A model generated the notes under the pieces. The model had not been told where the DNA came from, did not search any database, and worked only from the letters and a program-made list of their open reading frames with translations. This document shows positions 54,682 through 62,646 of a stretch of DNA of 64,000 nt, one piece after another (position 1 is the first letter of the stretch; the number at the start of each line of letters is the position of its first letter). Origin of the DNA: Bacilli bacterium (GTDB lineage Bacteria > Bacillota_I > Bacilli_A > RF39 > UBA660); the NCBI GenBank assembly GCA_017612805.1, contig JAGAFD010000007.1, positions 106,675 to 170,674 on the forward strand. The letters run 5' to 3'. Made by a program: the position numbers and the translations under genes.

Positions 54682-55077
54682 ATGAAGAATAAAAAAGTAA
54701 TTGGGATTACTACTGGGGTAATTATATTAATTGGGGCTTTACTAGTAATTGCTGGATTAATCTATCGTAATCATTTATTACATGAATATAATATTAATAA
54801 AACCCAAGTAGTTAGTAAACTTAGAATAAGTAATGGTTTTATTACTGAAAAAGATGGAATATATACTTATACGGTAAGCGTTGCTAATCCTACTAAAAGA
54901 GATATTAAATTAAAATATTTAGTATTTACTTTTTATAATAAAGATAATGAAAAGATGGTAAAAGTAATTGGTTATGCTGATGAAGTTATTAGATCAAATG
55001 AAGCAATATCCGTAAGTGGAGCGGTTGATCGTAATATTAAAAAAGCTAATCGGGTAGAAATAGAAGTTGTAAAATAA
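54682..55077 (+). CDS. small membrane-anchored extracellular protein, paralogue of 444-836
   Basis: 131 residues: one membrane segment (about 8-28) and an extracellular beta-rich domain. YTYTVSVANPTKRDIKLKYL, YNKDNEKMVKV and DRNIKKANRVEIEV align with the protein at 444. This layout suggests a secreted FxLYD-like domain. The ATG at 54682 follows GAAGGAAAG. TATAAT lies about 30 bases upstream. Confidence 0.75.
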   Translation: MKNKKVIGITTGVIILIGALLVIAGLIYRNHLLHEYNINKTQVVSKLRISNGFITEKDGIYTYTVSVANPTKRDIKLKYLVFTFYNKDNEKMVKVIGYADEVIRSNEAISVSGAVDRNIKKANRVEIEVVK

Positions 55078-55107
55078 AACACATTGTTTACACGATGTGT
55101 TTTTTTC
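55077..55107 (+). terminator. intrinsic terminator
   Basis: AACACAT ... ATGTGTT with an inner TGT/ACA pairing, then T-run. Confidence 0.75.
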
Positions 55108-55161
55108 TTGCAATAAAAATTGACAAAATGGTATAATAAAGAAGATAGTAGAGGTGTGTAT

Positions 55162-58032
55162 ATGAAGAAAGCTTTGCTTATTGCATCCCGTGTCTTACTC
55201 ACAATAGTTTTAGCATTTTGTATATTTAAAACATGTAACATTTTAGCTGATACATCAATTTTTCAAATAACTAAGATTGAAGTTAAAGATAAATCTGAAG
55301 GAGTAGTTGTTAATAGTGTTGGTTTGTCCGAAGGCCAACTACAAAATGATATTATTTTCTCAGCTAAAGATGATTATATTAAGTATAATATTACAATCAA
55401 AAATACCTCTAATGACGATTATACAATTAAATCAATAACGGATAACAATGATTCTACTAATCTTGAATATACTTACGAAGATTTAGCGAATATAGTAGTG
55501 GAATCTAAAACTGAAAAAACCTTTGAATTACAAATTAAGTATATAGAAGAAACAACCGGTTTATATATTTCTAATAAACCAGTAAGTTTAACCCTAACTT
55601 ATGAGAAGAAGGATGGTTCAACTGGAAGTGAAACAATCACTAATAATGATGGAACATCATCAACAACCCCAGCTAGTGATCTTTCTGAAGAAGATGAAGA
55701 TATCGTAAATCCAAATACTGGAGATAACATTAATAAGTATATAATAATTGGATTATTATCAATGGTTGGTTTAATAATTTCAATAACTAAAGGAAAACAA
55801 TTATTTAAAACATTAGTAGTTGTTGGCTTATTTGCAACATTAGCAATTCCATTTGGAACAAAAGCTGATACCGAAGCATTTATTATTAAATTTAATACAA
55901 ATAAAATTCAAAACACCCATGCTGATTTAATAAAGGGTATCGAGATAAATTTATTAATGAGTAAGTTATCGAGCGGTATTGACACACTAGAAATATATGA
56001 TTATATTGTTGACGATGGTTTTTTCTCTGCAATTATAGATACAAATAATAATAATGAAATGTATTTTCCTTATAATGTTTATGCTTTTGAACGAGCAACT
56101 GATGAAGAGTATGAAGCAATAAAAGATTCATTAACTGAAGAAAATATTATTTCAACATCTGAATCTAATAACCCTGCTTATATGTGGTTTGATGATAATA
56201 CTGGAACAATATATTACTATTCGCCTGCTAAAGCATTGGTAATGAATGAAGATTCATCATATATGTTTTGTGAGATAGCTAATGTTACAGATTTAGATTT
56301 AAGTGATTTTGATACTATAAACGTAACCAATATGGCATGGATGTTTTATGATATGGCCATGACAAATCACTTTGTTTTAGGTGATAATTTTGATACTTCA
56401 AATGTAACAAACATGTCAGGGATGTTTTCTGAAATGTATGATTTAACTAGTCTAAATCTTGGTGATAAATTTGATACCTCAAATGTAACTAATATGGCAT
56501 GGATGTTTAGTGAAGCTCCTTCGTTAACTGATTTAAATTTAGGCGAAAAATTTGATACTTCAAATGTAACAAATATGTCAGGAATGTTTACTAATGCATC
56601 AAATTTGGAAGCAATGGATTTAGGAGATAAATTTGATACGTCAAACGTAACAGATATGTCCTATATGTTTGACGGTATAGGTGTATCAGAATTAAACTTA
56701 GGAAGCAAATTTGATACCTCAAATGTATCTAACATGTCGTTTATGTTTGCTTTTATGCAAAATTTACAAGAGCTAGATTTAGGAGCAAAATTTAATACTT
56801 CTAGAGTATCTAATATGGAGGAAATGTTCTCTAATTGTAATAAGCTTTTCACAATTTATGTTGCTTCAGACTTTGATTTGTCATTAATTCAAAATGATAA
56901 CAATATGTTTAGTTATAGTGAACATTTAATTGGTGGTGATGGTTCAAACTATGATTATGGTTATAGTGGCTCAGAATATGCTCGTATCGATGATCCAGAA
57001 CATGGTTACCCTGGATACTTCACTTTAGGCCATTATGATGATGAACCAATTAATACTGAAGAAAGCGTACTATTTCCTGGTCGAAAACTTAATGCCATAT
57101 TGAAGGATTCTTCATTTAGTGCCATGAAACCAGCAACTAGTGATTTATATGAAGAAATTAAGGATTCATTATCCAACATTATTATATCTACAAAATGGTC
57201 AGTTCCTACATATATATGGCTTGATGAAAGTTCTAATACAATATACTATTACTCTGAAGCTGAGCGTATATTAATGAATGTGGATTCATCAGAAATGTTT
57301 GCTCATGTTAATATTAATGAGATAGATTTAAGTGGTTTTGATACATCCAATGTAACTGATATGTCTGATATGTTTGGTTATGCTATGATGAATAAGTTAA
57401 ATCTAGGTGATCACTTTAATACATCGAATGTAACTGATATGTCAGGAATGTTTTCTGGTACATACATGTTAGATTCATTAGATTTAGGAGATAATTTTGA
57501 TACCTCAAATGTAACTAATATGTCTTATATGTTTGCAGGAGATTCTGATTTTTCTGCTAATTATACAACTTTAGATTTAGGAGACAAGTTTGATACTTCA
57601 AAAGTAACTAACATGTCACGAATGTTTTACCGTCTGTATAACATTACGGAATTAGACTTAGGAGACAATTTTGATACCTCAAATGTAACTAATATGTCGT
57701 TTATGTTTGCTGATATGTTAAATTTGGAAGCAATAGATTTAGGAGATAAATTTAATACCTCAAACGTAACTGATATGTCGTATATGTTCCAAAATGATAT
57801 AAACCTTAAAACGATTTATACTGCATCTTCTTTCTATTTAACATCGCTTCAATCTAGTGCTAATATGTTCTATCATTGTTATAAGATAGTTGGCGGTGCA
57901 GGAACACAATATTCTGAAAGCCATTATCCTGAAAGCACTATTAGTGCTGCTTATGCACGTATTGATAATCCAGAATATGATCGCCCTGGGTACTTCACTT
58001 TAAGACAACAACAAAATATTATAATAAAATAA
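55162..58032 (+). CDS. surface protein: internal NPxTG signal, two DUF285 (BspA) repeat blocks
   Basis: 956 residues. Residues 1-30 are a signal peptide. Residues 31-180 are a beta-rich domain. NPNTGD (183-188) followed by a membrane helix (192-208) and a Lys-rich turn is a sortase-type signal, but it is internal; a second hydrophobic helix (213-230, LFKTLVVVGLFATLAIPFGT) follows. Then come two duplicated modules, each a set of DUF285 repeats (FDTSNVTNMSGMF type; 7 in the first, 6 in the second) closed by ARIDDPEH..PGYFTL or ARIDNPEYDRPGYFTL. Similar repeats occur in Mycoplasma and Bacteroides BspA-like surface proteins. GAGGTG precedes the ATG at 55162; TTGCAA and TATAAT lie upstream. Confidence 0.85.
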   Translation: MKKALLIASRVLLTIVLAFCIFKTCNILADTSIFQITKIEVKDKSEGVVVNSVGLSEGQLQNDIIFSAKDDYIKYNITIKNTSNDDYTIKSITDNNDSTNLEYTYEDLANIVVESKTEKTFELQIKYIEETTGLYISNKPVSLTLTYEKKDGSTGSETITNNDGTSSTTPASDLSEEDEDIVNPNTGDNINKYIIIGLLSMVGLIISITKGKQLFKTLVVVGLFATLAIPFGTKADTEAFIIKFNTNKIQNTHADLIKGIEINLLMSKLSSGIDTLEIYDYIVDDGFFSAIIDTNNNNEMYFPYNVYAFERATDEEYEAIKDSLTEENIISTSESNNPAYMWFDDNTGTIYYYSPAKALVMNEDSSYMFCEIANVTDLDLSDFDTINVTNMAWMFYDMAMTNHFVLGDNFDTSNVTNMSGMFSEMYDLTSLNLGDKFDTSNVTNMAWMFSEAPSLTDLNLGEKFDTSNVTNMSGMFTNASNLEAMDLGDKFDTSNVTDMSYMFDGIGVSELNLGSKFDTSNVSNMSFMFAFMQNLQELDLGAKFNTSRVSNMEEMFSNCNKLFTIYVASDFDLSLIQNDNNMFSYSEHLIGGDGSNYDYGYSGSEYARIDDPEHGYPGYFTLGHYDDEPINTEESVLFPGRKLNAILKDSSFSAMKPATSDLYEEIKDSLSNIIISTKWSVPTYIWLDESSNTIYYYSEAERILMNVDSSEMFAHVNINEIDLSGFDTSNVTDMSDMFGYAMMNKLNLGDHFNTSNVTDMSGMFSGTYMLDSLDLGDNFDTSNVTNMSYMFAGDSDFSANYTTLDLGDKFDTSKVTNMSRMFYRLYNITELDLGDNFDTSNVTNMSFMFADMLNLEAIDLGDKFNTSNVTDMSYMFQNDINLKTIYTASSFYLTSLQSSANMFYHCYKIVGGAGTQYSESHYPESTISAAYARIDNPEYDRPGYFTLRQQQNIIIK
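56310..57800 (+). repeat. tandem DUF285 repeat units
   Basis: About 13 copies of a 69-78 base unit containing TTTGATAC(T/C)TCAAATGTAAC, in two blocks (about 56310-56830 and 57330-57790) separated by a 490-base non-repeat part. Length variants by recombination are possible. Confidence 0.8.
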
Positions 58033-58057
58033 TAACTCATCTGAGTTATTATTTTTT
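58025..58057. terminator. bidirectional terminator
   Basis: AATAATAACTCA-TCT-GAGTTATTATT with T-runs at both ends between convergent genes. Confidence 0.8.
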
Positions 58058-58718
58058 AGTTATTACGCATTAATTGAAAAGATTTAACTTGATCTTCGCT
58101 AGGTTTAATATCAAAGATAATTTTTTGCACTTTAGATGAACTTTTACCAGTTTTATCAGTAACGGTATATTTAATCCAGTATTGATCAATGTCTTCTGAT
58201 GGCTTAACTTCATGGTATACTTCAGAAGTTATTTCCCAATCATCACTATCATCATCAATAGTTAAATGATCATATTTAATTTTATCAATACTATATACTT
58301 CATAAGCTTCTTCATAGAATTTTAATGTTGGTGTTTTAATATCAATGGTATTGTTATAATACTTCGCATAAGGTTTACCTTTTATTTCTGCAATTGATGA
58401 TGCAATCCAACCAATCGTTTTTTTATCCACTTGAATTTCAAAGAAGAAATAACTAGGTGTATCTAAATTAACATCTAATACTTTATAGATTTCTCCTTTA
58501 TTAACTTTACCAATTATTTTAGAAGAAGCATTACAATCACTTCTTAAATTGATATAGTCAGATTTAATTTCAACATACCAACCTTTTTTAATATTTTTAA
58601 TACGATTAGCTTCACTTATTTTATTATATGTATAATAAGCTCCCCCACCAATAACTAATATTAGAAATAAAAATATTAGTAATTTTCCTATTTTTTTAGT
58701 TTTTCTTCTTACTTTCAT
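58056..58718 (-). CDS. membrane-anchored bacterial SH3 protein
   Basis: 220 residues. N-terminal basic stretch and membrane anchor (about 9-29), then an SH3b domain (INLRSDCNASSKIIGKVNKG, then IGWIASSIAEI), then a beta-rich C-terminal domain resembling an Ig-like Y-D-L pattern (EVKPSEDIDQYWIKYTVTDK). SH3b domains bind wall peptides. The ATG at 58718 follows GGGGATTT. Confidence 0.8.
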   Translation of the reverse strand: MKVRRKTKKIGKLLIFLFLILVIGGGAYYTYNKISEANRIKNIKKGWYVEIKSDYINLRSDCNASSKIIGKVNKGEIYKVLDVNLDTPSYFFFEIQVDKKTIGWIASSIAEIKGKPYAKYYNNTIDIKTPTLKFYEEAYEVYSIDKIKYDHLTIDDDSDDWEITSEVYHEVKPSEDIDQYWIKYTVTDKTGKSSSKVQKIIFDIKPSEDQVKSFQLMRNN

Positions 58719-58791
58719 AAATCCCCAATCCTTCAATAAATTAATTATATAACATAAATATAATTTATGCTATAATGAAATTGGTGGTAGT

Positions 58792-59454
58792 ATGTCTCGA
58801 TTACAAATATTATTTGAAGATCGTTATATATTAGTTGTTAATAAACCAGAACATTTATTAACGGTTTCTACTACCAAAGAAAGATATCATACTTTATATC
58901 ATCAAGTATATGAGTATATTAAAAAAGTTAATCCTAAATGCAAGGTATTTATTGTTCATCGTCTTGATCGTGATACCTCAGGAGTTATAGTTTTTGCTAA
59001 ATTGGATATTTGCAAAGAATACTTACAAAAGCATTGGGATAAGTTTGATCGTGAATATTTAGCTTTATGCAAAGGTAAAATGGATCGTTTTGGAGTAATT
59101 AAGAATTACTTAGCCGAAAATAGTGAACACATGGTTTATGTTACGGAAAATACTGAGTTAGGTAAGTATGCACAAACGGAATATGAAGTTTTACAACCTG
59201 GCTATTATAATTTAGTAAGAATTAATATTAAAACGGGTCGTAAGAATCAAATTAGGGTGCATATGAATCATATTGGATGTCCAGTAGTAGGAGATCGTAA
59301 ATATGCATTAGATAAAAGAAATAAACACTTATATTTACATGCTCATAAATTAACGATTATTCATCCTATTAGTAAAAAGAAGATGACTTTTGAAGCACCA
59401 TTACCAAATTATTTTGCTAAATATGTAAGAGAAACAGATGATATAAAATTTTAG
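58792..59454 (+). CDS. RluA-family pseudouridine synthase
   Basis: 220 residues, short. VHRLDRDTSGVIVFAK carries the catalytic Asp (D59). It lacks an N-terminal S4 domain. It isomerises uridine in rRNA or tRNA; the exact site cannot be told from sequence. TATAAT (58771-58776) is 15 bases from the ATG, so the leader is only about 9 bases and starts at the GGTGGT ribosome site. Confidence 0.9.
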   Translation: MSRLQILFEDRYILVVNKPEHLLTVSTTKERYHTLYHQVYEYIKKVNPKCKVFIVHRLDRDTSGVIVFAKLDICKEYLQKHWDKFDREYLALCKGKMDRFGVIKNYLAENSEHMVYVTENTELGKYAQTEYEVLQPGYYNLVRINIKTGRKNQIRVHMNHIGCPVVGDRKYALDKRNKHLYLHAHKLTIIHPISKKKMTFEAPLPNYFAKYVRETDDIKF

Positions 59455-59463
59455 GAGGGTTTT

Positions 59464-60219
59464 ATGGAAAAGAAAGAAGATAAAAAAGCGTTAAAGATTG
59501 TGGGGACAGTTTTATTAGTAATTTTAAGAATATTTTTATTTATTTGTTTTTTAATTCCACTATATTTAACCTTTGTTAGTTTATTAGGAGTAACAATAGC
59601 ATATATTTGTGTCATGATCGATGGTATTAGATATTTTGCTCCATTATGTGCCATTATTTCAATAGATTTATTTGTATTCTTCTTTACTTATTTAATAACT
59701 AAATTAGTTATTGATGGTAATGTTAAAGTTAGACCTTTAATTATTAGTTTTTCATTATTCTTAATATTTGGTATTACATCATGTTGTTTAGTACCATATG
59801 AAGTACTAAGAACAAAGTTAGTGGATGAAGTACCAGTTGATTATCAATATGTTAAAACTACAACTAAAATTAATAATAAATATTTAATTAATACTGGAGA
59901 TTATTATGTAAATTATGTTGTTGATAAGAAATCTAAAAAGACTTATACCGTAGATATTGAACAAAGTAAAGGTATTGATGAATTTAAAGTTATTAATTTA
60001 AATAAAGGAGAATATATTCTAGTTAAAGAAGAAATGAATGATTATGAGCATCTTCAAAAATTAGTTAATAATGTTTATACAGATTTAAAGAATAAAGAAA
60101 TTCATGATTATCGTAATATTTTTGATCCAAAAATTACGATAACTGGTAATAAGAAAACTATTGAAAAAATTAAAAATTATAATTATGTAAAGAGACATGG
60201 CCAAACAATTGATAATTAG
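59464..60219 (+). CDS. polytopic membrane protein with extracellular tail
   Basis: 251 residues. About four membrane helices in the first 110 residues (IVGTVLLVILRIFLFICFLI, then LCAIISIDLFVFFFTYLI), then a 140-residue extracellular domain ending in KKTIEKIKNYNYVKRHGQ. No family recognised. AGGAGGG follows the stop of the pseudouridine synthase gene, so it is likely in that operon (9-base gap). Confidence 0.7.
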   Translation: MEKKEDKKALKIVGTVLLVILRIFLFICFLIPLYLTFVSLLGVTIAYICVMIDGIRYFAPLCAIISIDLFVFFFTYLITKLVIDGNVKVRPLIISFSLFLIFGITSCCLVPYEVLRTKLVDEVPVDYQYVKTTTKINNKYLINTGDYYVNYVVDKKSKKTYTVDIEQSKGIDEFKVINLNKGEYILVKEEMNDYEHLQKLVNNVYTDLKNKEIHDYRNIFDPKITITGNKKTIEKIKNYNYVKRHGQTIDN

Positions 60220-60238
60220 TTTATCAATTGTTTTTTTT
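60205..60238 (+). terminator. intrinsic terminator
   Basis: ACAATTGATAA-TTAG-TTTATCAATTGT and T-run. Confidence 0.85.
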
Positions 60239-60265
60239 ATGTTATTATTATAATAGGTGAGTGTT

Positions 60266-61171
60266 ATGGAAGAGATAAGTATTATCGAACGCTATGGTGA
60301 AAACTTAACTGCTAAAGAGTATATTACTGATCCTGCAATTAGTCGTGATGAAGAAATTAGACAATGTATTATTACGCTTTTAACACCAGAAAAAAGTGCT
60401 TTATTAGTTGGTAAACCCGGTATTGGTAAAACTTCCATTGTTGAGGGGATTGCTTATCGTATCCAAAAAGGTGAAGTTCCAGATGCTCTTAAAGGTTATG
60501 AATTATATAAAATTAATTTTACTAGTTTAATGGGTAATACGGTTGTTGATAAACAAACTGAGGCGAGAGTAGATCTATTAGTAAAAGAACTTGAGCAAAG
60601 ACCTAAAACAATTATTTTTATTGATGAAACTCATGTATTAATTAGTCGTACTAGAGAATCTGGTATCGACTTTGCTAATATGTTAAAAGCTGGACTAGAT
60701 CGTGGTACCATTAAAATGATTGGGGCAACTACTACTGAAGAATATGAAACTTATATTTTAAGGGATAGAGCTTTCTTAAGAAGATTTCAAAAAGTAGAAG
60801 TAGCGGAAGTAGATAAAGATACCTGTGTTAAAATTCTCATGGGAACTTTACCTAAATTAGAAAAACAAGTAGGAGTAAGATTTCCGTATACACCATTTAT
60901 TACTGAAAAGATTATGCGCTTTATTGTAGAAATGACAGATGAATATAAAAGGGTATATGAAGTTGCTTCTCGATATCCTGATATTTGTTTAACAATTGTA
61001 TCTAATATTTTAACGATTGCTTTATATGAAAATAAAAAAGAAGTAAATATGGGACATATTTACCGTGCAATTAGAGATACTAAAAATATTTATGAAGATT
61101 CTAAACAAAAAGAATTAGTTAGATTTAAAGAAGAATTTATGGATCTCATTAAAGAAGAAGGATTCATGTAA
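60266..61171 (+). CDS. stand-alone Clp/AAA+ ATPase, ClpA/B D1 type
   Basis: 301 residues. One AAA+ module like the first ATPase domain of ClpB or ClpC: Walker A GKPGIGKT (49-56), Walker B IIFIDETH (D120), [14 protein letters not shown] and RRFQKV. There is no second AAA domain, no N-domain, no middle domain and no ClpP-binding loop. A single-domain Clp-like protein of this size could be a partner or remodeller; it may stand in for a full Clp unfoldase, but that is not shown. TATAAT ends 11 bases before the ATG and AGGTGA lies between them. Confidence 0.85.
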   Translation: MEEISIIERYGENLTAKEYITDPAISRDEEIRQCIITLLTPEKSALLVGKPGIGKTSIVEGIAYRIQKGEVPDALKGYELYKINFTSLMGNTVVDKQTEARVDLLVKELEQRPKTIIFIDETHVLISRTRESGIDFANMLKAGLDRGTIKMIGATTTEEYETYILRDRAFLRRFQKVEVAEVDKDTCVKILMGTLPKLEKQVGVRFPYTPFITEKIMRFIVEMTDEYKRVYEVASRYPDICLTIVSNILTIALYENKKEVNMGHIYRAIRDTKNIYEDSKQKELVRFKEEFMDLIKEEGFM

Positions 61172-61172
61172 A

Positions 61173-61203
61173 ATAAAAAAATCACCTTTCGGAGATTTTT
61201 TTA
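61173..61203. terminator. bidirectional terminator
   Basis: AAAATCaCC-TTTC-GGaGATTTT with T-runs on both sides; contains the TGA of the small ORF on the minus strand. Confidence 0.7.
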
Positions 61204-61355
61204 AATATTACACAAATAATGAATGCTAGTAGTGCAATTCCTAACATAATTAGTACTTGTTCAGATAGATAATGATTTAAAAAGTTATAGATAGACATAA
61301 TTATGTTTTTAAAAAAATCAATTATTGATTGAGCAAAGTCTTTAAATTCGTTCAT
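61182..61355 (-). CDS. 57-residue small membrane protein
   Basis: 57 residues: amphipathic N-terminal helix (MNEFKDFAQSIIDFFKNIIM) then one membrane helix (about 32-50, ending LLAFIICVIFKK). The ATG has AGAAGG upstream, and a promoter TTTACG-17-TATAAT precedes it (61407-61379). TGA stop in the terminator stem. It could be a small membrane or toxin-like peptide; no antitoxin gene is visible. No family recognised. Confidence 0.55.
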   Translation of the reverse strand: MNEFKDFAQSIIDFFKNIIMSIYNFLNHYLSEQVLIMLGIALLAFIICVIFKKISER

Positions 61356-61378
61356 TTAAATACCTTCTTTCTATATTA

Positions 61379-61407
61379 ATTATAGCGGTATCTAGATATT
61401 TCGTAAA
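61379..61407 (-). promoter_or_regulatory. promoter of the small membrane protein
   Basis: Minus strand TTTACG (61407-61402), 17-base spacer, TATAAT (61384-61379). Confidence 0.45.
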
Positions 61408-61439
61408 GTTTTATTAATTAGTAGAATGTAAAGTAATTC

Positions 61440-61468
61440 TTGATTTTTACATAATTATTTGATATTCT
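61440..61468 (+). promoter_or_regulatory. promoter of tRNA-His
   Basis: TTGATT (61440-61445), 17-base spacer, TATTCT (61463-61468). Confidence 0.65.
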
Positions 61469-61480
61469 ATTAATGCGTAT

Positions 61481-61557
61481 GGCGGAATTGGTGAAGTGGT
61501 TAACACGCCGGATTGTGGCTCCGGTATGCGTGGGTTCGATCCCCACATTTCGCCCCA
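61481..61557 (+). tRNA. tRNA-His (anticodon GTG)
   Basis: 77 bases with encoded CCA. Anticodon stem CCGGA/TCCGG with loop TTGTGGC (GTG). The extra G at -1 (61481) is encoded and pairs with discriminator C (61554), as histidine identity requires. Confidence 0.96.
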
Positions 61558-61568
61558 TTATAAAAATA

Positions 61569-61603
61569 AAGTCGGATTTAGAACTTACAATCCGGCTTTT
61601 TTA
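61569..61603 (+). terminator. intrinsic terminator of tRNA-His
   Basis: AAGTCGGATT-TAGAACTTAC-AATCCGGCTT and T-run. Confidence 0.85.
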
Positions 61604-61610
61604 TTTTATT

Positions 61611-61657
61611 AAATGTGAAACAAAATATGTATAATAGCTTAAAAAAGTTTCACATTT
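61611..61657. promoter_or_regulatory. inverted repeat at the fic promoter
   Basis: Perfect 11-base arms AAATGTGAAAC (61611-61621) and GTTTCACATTT (61647-61657), 25-base spacer containing TATAAT. The right arm overlaps a possible -35 (TTCACA) of the TATAAT near 61671. A candidate operator. Confidence 0.45.
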
Positions 61658-61693
61658 TGTTATTTATATTATATAATTTTGGTAGGTGATGTT

Positions 61694-62623
61694 ATGAAGG
61701 ATCATATTAAAGTATTGGAATTATTATCGATTAAACAGTTTTTGACAGTTGAATTAAGTGAAATTATATTTGGCTCTATTGAAATTAGGGATGATAAATA
61801 TATTTATGTTCATTATAAGAATGATGGTTTAACAATTACTAAGTATATCGGTGAATATAGTGAAGAATTATATAATTTAATTATGGTTAATAATTCTAAA
61901 GCAAAAGATATTAAAAAAGAAATTAGGCGTATTGAAAAAGAATTACATAATCTTAACTTTATTGACCATGAATTACCAAAAGAAGTTGCAATTAGTATTG
62001 ATTTTGCAAAAAGTAATTTATCTCAGACTATTTATCAACAAGCAATATTGGAGGGCATTTCAACAACTTTACCCGACACGGAAAACATTATTGAGGATGG
62101 GATAGTTAAGAATATGGCGGTCAATGATATTGCTAAAATTATTAATCTTAAACATGCTTGGGAATTTATTTTAAATAAAAATGTAATTACTTCGCCATCT
62201 GATTATAGTGTTTTAAGAACGATTAATAAATTAGTTGAAGAAGGATTTTATTATAGTGCGGGAAATTTAAGAAGTACGCCTGTAAAAATTGGTGGAACAA
62301 AATGGCTTCCAGATATACCAATTGAATCTTTAATTAAAGAAGATATCGATAATATTATTAATAGTAATAAGAATAATCTGGATATTGCAATTGAACTTTT
62401 GTTATATGTTACAAAAAAGCAAATGTTTATTGATGGTAACAAACGAACATCAGTGATATTTGCTAATCATTATTTGATTTCAAAAGGGGAAGGGTTATTA
62501 ATTATTCCTGATAAAATGGTCGACAAATATAAAAAACTATTAATTAATTATTATGAAAATAATAAGAAAAAAGAAATAATTGAATTCTTAAAAAAAGATT
62601 GTTATTTAAAAATAAAAAACTAA
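61694..62623 (+). CDS. Fic-domain protein with Gln in place of the catalytic His
   Basis: 309 residues. The Fic motif reads QMFIDGNKRTS (Q243) instead of HPFxxGNGR; the phosphate-binding DGNKR part is intact. QQAILEGISTT (E120) resembles the (S/T)xxxE inhibitory helix of class II or III Fic proteins. A 100-residue N-terminal helical domain precedes it. Fic proteins transfer AMP or other groups; the His change suggests a different or lost activity. The ATG at 61694 follows GTAGGTGAT; inverted repeats lie upstream. A short terminator at the end is shared with the convergent gene. Confidence 0.75.
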   Translation: MKDHIKVLELLSIKQFLTVELSEIIFGSIEIRDDKYIYVHYKNDGLTITKYIGEYSEELYNLIMVNNSKAKDIKKEIRRIEKELHNLNFIDHELPKEVAISIDFAKSNLSQTIYQQAILEGISTTLPDTENIIEDGIVKNMAVNDIAKIINLKHAWEFILNKNVITSPSDYSVLRTINKLVEEGFYYSAGNLRSTPVKIGGTKWLPDIPIESLIKEDIDNIINSNKNNLDIAIELLLYVTKKQMFIDGNKRTSVIFANHYLISKGEGLLIIPDKMVDKYKKLLINYYENNKKKEIIEFLKKDCYLKIKN

Positions 62624-62646
62624 TCATTATTGATTAGTTTTTCTTT
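62611..62646. terminator. bidirectional terminator
   Basis: AAAAACTAATCA-TTAT-TGATTAGTTTTT between convergent genes; contains both stops. Confidence 0.8.

Noticed and set aside
55162..58032. CRISPR-like repeat array
   Set aside because: Repeats are in frame, coding, and variable between units; they are DUF285 protein repeats.
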